Of a DNA stretch of 64,000 nucleotides, positions 60,838 to 64,000 are shown one piece after another (the stretch's first letter is position 1; the number at the start of each line of letters is the position of its first letter). Source of the stretch: Marinimicrobium sp038419845 (GTDB lineage: Bacteria; Pseudomonadota; Gammaproteobacteria; Pseudomonadales; Cellvibrionaceae). The position numbers were made by a program, and so were the translations under genes. The stretch spans positions 1 to 64,000 of the forward strand of contig NZ_JBCAQT010000001.1 in NCBI RefSeq assembly GCF_038419845.1, written 5' to 3'. Under the pieces are notes generated by a model, which saw only the letters and a program-made list of their open reading frames with translations, did no database searches and was not told the DNA's origin.

Positions 60838-63147
60838 ATGTTAATTGCTGTTCTTTCGGGGTTTGTCCTGGCGGTCCTGGTTCCCTGGCTCAAGAGCTGG
60901 AGCGGGGACCGGATCGGGTGGCTTCTGGCCGCACTGCCTCTGGCGTTGACGCTGTATTTCGCCAGCCATATCCCCGCCGTCAGCGGTGGTGAAGTGATCC
61001 TGCAATCCTGGGACTGGTTACCGGGGCTGGGGATCAATCTCAGTTTCATGCTCGACGGCCTGTCGCTGATGTTCGCCCTGCTGATCAGCTTTATCGGCAC
61101 CTTCATTCTCATTTACGCGGGCAGTTACCTTCAGGGGCATCCCTTCCTCGGCCGCTTCTACATCATCATGCTGTGCTTCATGGCATCGATGCTGGGCCTG
61201 GTACTGTCCGACAACCTGATCAGCCTGTTTGTCTTCTGGGAGTTGACCAGCATCACCTCCTATCTGCTGATCGGCTTTAACCACGAAGACGCCGAGGCGC
61301 GCAAATGTGCCCTCCAGGGCCTGTTCGTGACCGTGGCCGGTGGCCTGGCGCTGATGGCGGGGCTGATCATTCTCGGCCACGTCTCGGGTGGCTATCAGCT
61401 GTCCGAAATCCTCTCGGGCGATAACCCGGTGATGGAATCCAGCCTGGCCACCGGCATGGTTCTCTGTATTCTGGCCGGTGCCTTCACCAAATCCGCCCAG
61501 TTTCCGTTTCACTTCTGGTTGCCCAATGCCATGGCGGCGCCCACCCCCGTGTCGGCCTACCTGCACTCCGCCACCATGGTCAAAGCCGGCATCTATCTGA
61601 TGGCGCGGCTCAACCCGGTATTGTCCGAACACTGGCTCTGGACGCCGCTGCTGTGCTCAGCCGGCGCGGTCACCATGCTGTTGGGCTCCTACCTGGCGTA
61701 CAGCTCCACCGGCGTGAAGAAGGTGCTGGCCTATTCGACCATCATGGCGCTGGGAACGCTGACCATGCTGATTGGCATTGGCACCGACTACGCCATGGTG
61801 GCCTTCGCCAGCTTCCTGCTCGCGCACTCGCTCTACAAGGGCGCCCTGTTCATGATTGCCGGCGCACTGGACCATGAGACCGGCACCAAGGATCTCAGCC
61901 TGATGGGTGGGCTGCGCCGCGCCATGCCCTATACCGCCGCCGCGGCCCTGATTGCCGGCCTGTCACTGGCCGGGCTGCCGCCGCTGTTTGGCTTCGTGGC
62001 CAAGGAGCTGATGTTTGAAGCGCTCTTGTCCGCCCCCTGGCAGAGCACGGTGCTGTTGGGCTTCGCCCTGGCCTCGGCCGCTCTGGTGATTGCCGTGGCT
62101 GCTTCGGTGGCCATCAGGCCCTTCTGGGGCGCGACCCGCAGCACGCCCAAATCGCCTCATGAAGCGCCTCCGGGCATGGTCCTGGGGCCGATGGTGCTGG
62201 CGCTGGTTTCGCTGGTCTTTGGCGTGCTGCCATTTCTCCCCGAGGTCGGGGTGATCTCGGCAGTCGTCACATCGGTCAAAGGCGAGCCAGTGGACTTCCA
62301 TCTGGCCCTCTGGCACGGCATCAATCGGCCGCTGCTGCTCTCGCTCGCCAGTCTGGTGGTCGGTGCCATTCTCTACAGTCTCTGGACCCGCAGCCGCGAT
62401 GTCCTGTCCGATATCAACACCGGGGTCGCCCGGTTCGGGCCCGAGGTGGGCTACTTCCGGTTGCTGTACGGGCTGGTCGCTGTGGCCGGCTGGCAGACCC
62501 GTTTCCTGCAGAACGGCGTCATGGGCAATTACATGATTGTGCTGGTGATGACCACCGCCATCGCCGCCGGTTACACGCTCCTCAGTCAGTATGGCTTCCA
62601 TCCCTACATGGATCTGACCGGCGTCAACTTCTTCGAGGCGGCCATCGCCCTGCTGATGGTGGCCACGGTGGTCTACGTCACGCTCACCCGTTCACGCCTG
62701 GGCGCGGTGGCGACCCTCGGCGTGCTGGGCTTCTCCGTCGCGTTGACGTTCATTCTGTTCAGCGCGCCGGATCTGGGCATCACGCAGGTACTGGTGGAGA
62801 CCCTGACCGTGATTCTGCTGGTGCTGGTGCTTTTCCGGCTGCCCGGTTTCTCCCAGTATTCCACGCGCTTTGAAATCTGGCGCGATGGCACGGTGGCCGC
62901 GATCTTCGGGGTGTTCATCACCCTGGCCATGCTGGCGGCGCTCGATGTCCGCTACTTTGAGTCCATTTCCGATTTCTTCATTGAGGCCTCCTACCCACAG
63001 GCGCACGGGCACAACATCGTCAATGTGATTCTGGTGGATTTCCGGGCGCTCGATACGCTCGGGGAGATCTTTGTTCTGGCGATTGCGGCGCTGGGTGTGT
63101 ACTCCATGCTGACCCTGCGCGCGGAGGCGAACACCAATGAGCAGTAA
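60838..63147 (+). CDS. mrpA: Mrp Na+/H+ antiporter subunit A
   Basis: The 769-residue protein has ~20 membrane helices related to NuoL: 'FVFWELTSITSYLLIGFNHED', 'KSAQFPFHFWLPNAMAAPTPVSAYLHSATMVKAGIYLMARL' with the key Lys/Glu/His, and a C-terminal MrpA-specific extension with an MrpB-like end ('TLRAEANTNEQ'). With MrpB-G it exchanges Na+ for H+ and supports salt and alkaline tolerance. GGAG precedes the ATG. The stop overlaps mrpB by 11 bp. Confidence 0.94.
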   Translation: MLIAVLSGFVLAVLVPWLKSWSGDRIGWLLAALPLALTLYFASHIPAVSGGEVILQSWDWLPGLGINLSFMLDGLSLMFALLISFIGTFILIYAGSYLQGHPFLGRFYIIMLCFMASMLGLVLSDNLISLFVFWELTSITSYLLIGFNHEDAEARKCALQGLFVTVAGGLALMAGLIILGHVSGGYQLSEILSGDNPVMESSLATGMVLCILAGAFTKSAQFPFHFWLPNAMAAPTPVSAYLHSATMVKAGIYLMARLNPVLSEHWLWTPLLCSAGAVTMLLGSYLAYSSTGVKKVLAYSTIMALGTLTMLIGIGTDYAMVAFASFLLAHSLYKGALFMIAGALDHETGTKDLSLMGGLRRAMPYTAAAALIAGLSLAGLPPLFGFVAKELMFEALLSAPWQSTVLLGFALASAALVIAVAASVAIRPFWGATRSTPKSPHEAPPGMVLGPMVLALVSLVFGVLPFLPEVGVISAVVTSVKGEPVDFHLALWHGINRPLLLSLASLVVGAILYSLWTRSRDVLSDINTGVARFGPEVGYFRLLYGLVAVAGWQTRFLQNGVMGNYMIVLVMTTAIAAGYTLLSQYGFHPYMDLTGVNFFEAAIALLMVATVVYVTLTRSRLGAVATLGVLGFSVALTFILFSAPDLGITQVLVETLTVILLVLVLFRLPGFSQYSTRFEIWRDGTVAAIFGVFITLAMLAALDVRYFESISDFFIEASYPQAHGHNIVNVILVDFRALDTLGEIFVLAIAALGVYSMLTLRAEANTNEQ

Positions 63148-63583
63148 TCAGAAGATCATCAAGTCCAACACGATAATTCTGCACACGGCCTCATTGTTTC
63201 TATTGCCGTTGCAGTTGCTGTTTTCCATTTTCCTGTTGCTGCGCGGTCACGATGAGCCCGGCGGTGGCTTTATTGCCGGGCTGGTGGCCGCCGGCGCCTT
63301 TGTCCTGTACCTGTTTGCCCACGGCGTCACCTCCACGCGCAAGATCATGCGCGCCGACCCGCGCGATCTGTTGGGGTTGGGGTTGATGCTGGGGGCTCTG
63401 GCCACCCTCCCGGCGCTGCTGTTCGGCGAGCCGTTTTTTACCGCCCAGTGGCTGAGTTTTTATGTGTTTGAGGCGCAGATCAAGCTGTCCACCGTATTGC
63501 TGTTCGATACCGGCGTGTATCTGGCCGTGTTGGGCACCATTCTGACCATCGTCGTCTCCCTGACCGAGGCCGAATCCCGATGA
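63137..63583 (+). CDS. mrpB: Mrp antiporter subunit B
   Basis: The 148-residue protein has four membrane helices and the MrpB signature 'RGHDEPGGGFIAGLVAAGAFVLYLFAHG' and 'FDTGVYLAVLGTIL'. It overlaps mrpA and continues the operon. Confidence 0.94.
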   Translation: MSSNQKIIKSNTIILHTASLFLLPLQLLFSIFLLLRGHDEPGGGFIAGLVAAGAFVLYLFAHGVTSTRKIMRADPRDLLGLGLMLGALATLPALLFGEPFFTAQWLSFYVFEAQIKLSTVLLFDTGVYLAVLGTILTIVVSLTEAESR

Positions 63584-63668
63584 TGTCGAAGAGAGTCCCG
63601 GTGATGTTGAAGAGAGGCCCGATGTTGCCGGAGAGAGACCCGATGATCCCGATGATGAAGGAGGCCCC
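63582..63668 (+). repeat. Degenerate ~21-bp tandem repeats between mrpB and mrpC
   Basis: Three to four copies of a GATGTYGAAGAGAGNCCCG-like unit fill the gap. In the mrpC frame they read DVEESPG, DVEERP, DVAGERP and DDPDDEGGP, an acidic stretch with no start codon. They may be translated only if a non-standard start or frameshift is used. Confidence 0.6.
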
Positions 63669-64000
63669 GTGGAAACATTAATGGCCTATGTCGTGGGCGT
63701 ACTGTTTGCCAGCGCGATTTATATGATGCTGCGGCGCTCGATCGTCAAGCTGGTGATCGGGCTGATGATTCTGAGCAACGCCGCCAACCTGTTGATTTTT
63801 ACCCTCGGGGGCATGACGCGCGGCTCGCCGCCGCTGATTCCCGAAGGCGCCAAAGTGCCCGAGGGCGTGGTCGCCGACCCCTTGCCCCAGGCTCTGGTGT
63901 TGACCGCCATTGTCATCGCCTTCGGGGTGCTGGCCTTTGCCGTCGTGCTCATTCACCGTGCTCACGAAGTGGTGGGCAATGATGACCTGGATCAGATGAA
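63669..64000 (+). CDS. mrpC: Mrp antiporter subunit C (partial)
   Basis: The frame opens at GTG 63669 behind GAAGGAGG (ATG 63681 is an alternative) and runs out of the window. Visible residues include 'AYVVGVLFASAIYMMLRRSIVKLVIGLMILSNAANLLIFTLGG' and 'DPLPQALVLTAIVIAFGVLAFAVVLIHRAHE', the NuoK-like MrpC pattern. About 110 residues, near full length, are present. Confidence 0.92.
   Translation, partial: METLMAYVVGVLFASAIYMMLRRSIVKLVIGLMILSNAANLLIFTLGGMTRGSPPLIPEGAKVPEGVVADPLPQALVLTAIVIAFGVLAFAVVLIHRAHEVVGNDDLDQM

Overview
The window looks like a chromosome segment of a GC-rich, plant-polysaccharide-degrading gammaproteobacterium from a saline habitat. I would place it near the Cellvibrionales (Marinimicrobium, Saccharophagus or Cellvibrio type). 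This is inference from gene content: pectate lyases of two families, a rhamnogalacturonan acetylesterase, lipoproteins with Ser-rich or Gly-Asn linkers, an Mrp Na+/H+ antiporter and a glucosylglycerate cluster, together with a dksA-gluQ-cbrXAB-crcZ-pcnB-folK order of the kind known from Pseudomonas.

Layout. (1) 1-3907 is the end of an integrated element. An excisionase-like regulator and a partial gene read leftwards. A divergent HTH repressor follows a promoter with two 16-bp operators. AT-rich cargo comes next: a DUF2726 nuclease-like protein, a CoiA-like nuclease and an unknown 127-aa protein. The region ends in a 3' fragment of a tRNA gene (probably tRNA-Pro) followed by that tRNA's terminator, so 3883-3907 is read as an attachment site. 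The layout resembles the regulator/cargo end of a Pf-like filamentous prophage. (2) 4055-7149 holds a sugar-type oxidoreductase, a PL10 pectate lyase and panB. (3) 7184-16920 (minus strand) is the regulatory core: dksA, gluQ, cbrX, cbrA, cbrB, an unannotated CrcZ-type small RNA, pcnB, folK and a deoxynucleoside kinase. The RNA gene has a sigma-54 promoter, an exact CbrB-type upstream site, repeated CA-rich Hfq/Crc-type motifs and a terminator. (4) 17228-30240 has sfsA, a DegS-like protease with htpX, a second probable small RNA under a Fur-box promoter, a cyclic-nucleotide-binding protein, cysE, ppa, FHA and RND-type genes. (5) 30602-39511 has carbohydrate-active lipoproteins and esterases around leuS-lptE-holA. 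(6) 39561-43403 is rplU-rpmA-obg-proB with a perfect palindromic repeat element. (7) 43413-52595 has an AAA ATPase, a PL9 pectate lyase, a rhomboid protease, a short-Q-loop cytochrome bd oxidase and a GbsR-type regulator. (8) 52713-59715 is a glucosylglycerate synthesis and breakdown cluster next to a gluconate permease and kinase. (9) 59830-64000 has maoP, rpsT and the start of an mrpABC operon.

How the genes fit together. Pectin enzymes are spread through the window and would feed uronic acids and rhamnose into carbon metabolism. The CbrAB-CrcZ module would relieve catabolite repression when such poorer substrates are in use. The Mrp antiporter and glucosylglycerate fit salt adaptation. The strongest new observations are the two non-coding RNA genes and the cargo architecture of the prophage-like end. 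Start codons were moved from the longest reading frame wherever a ribosome binding site, an overlap or family length argued for it.
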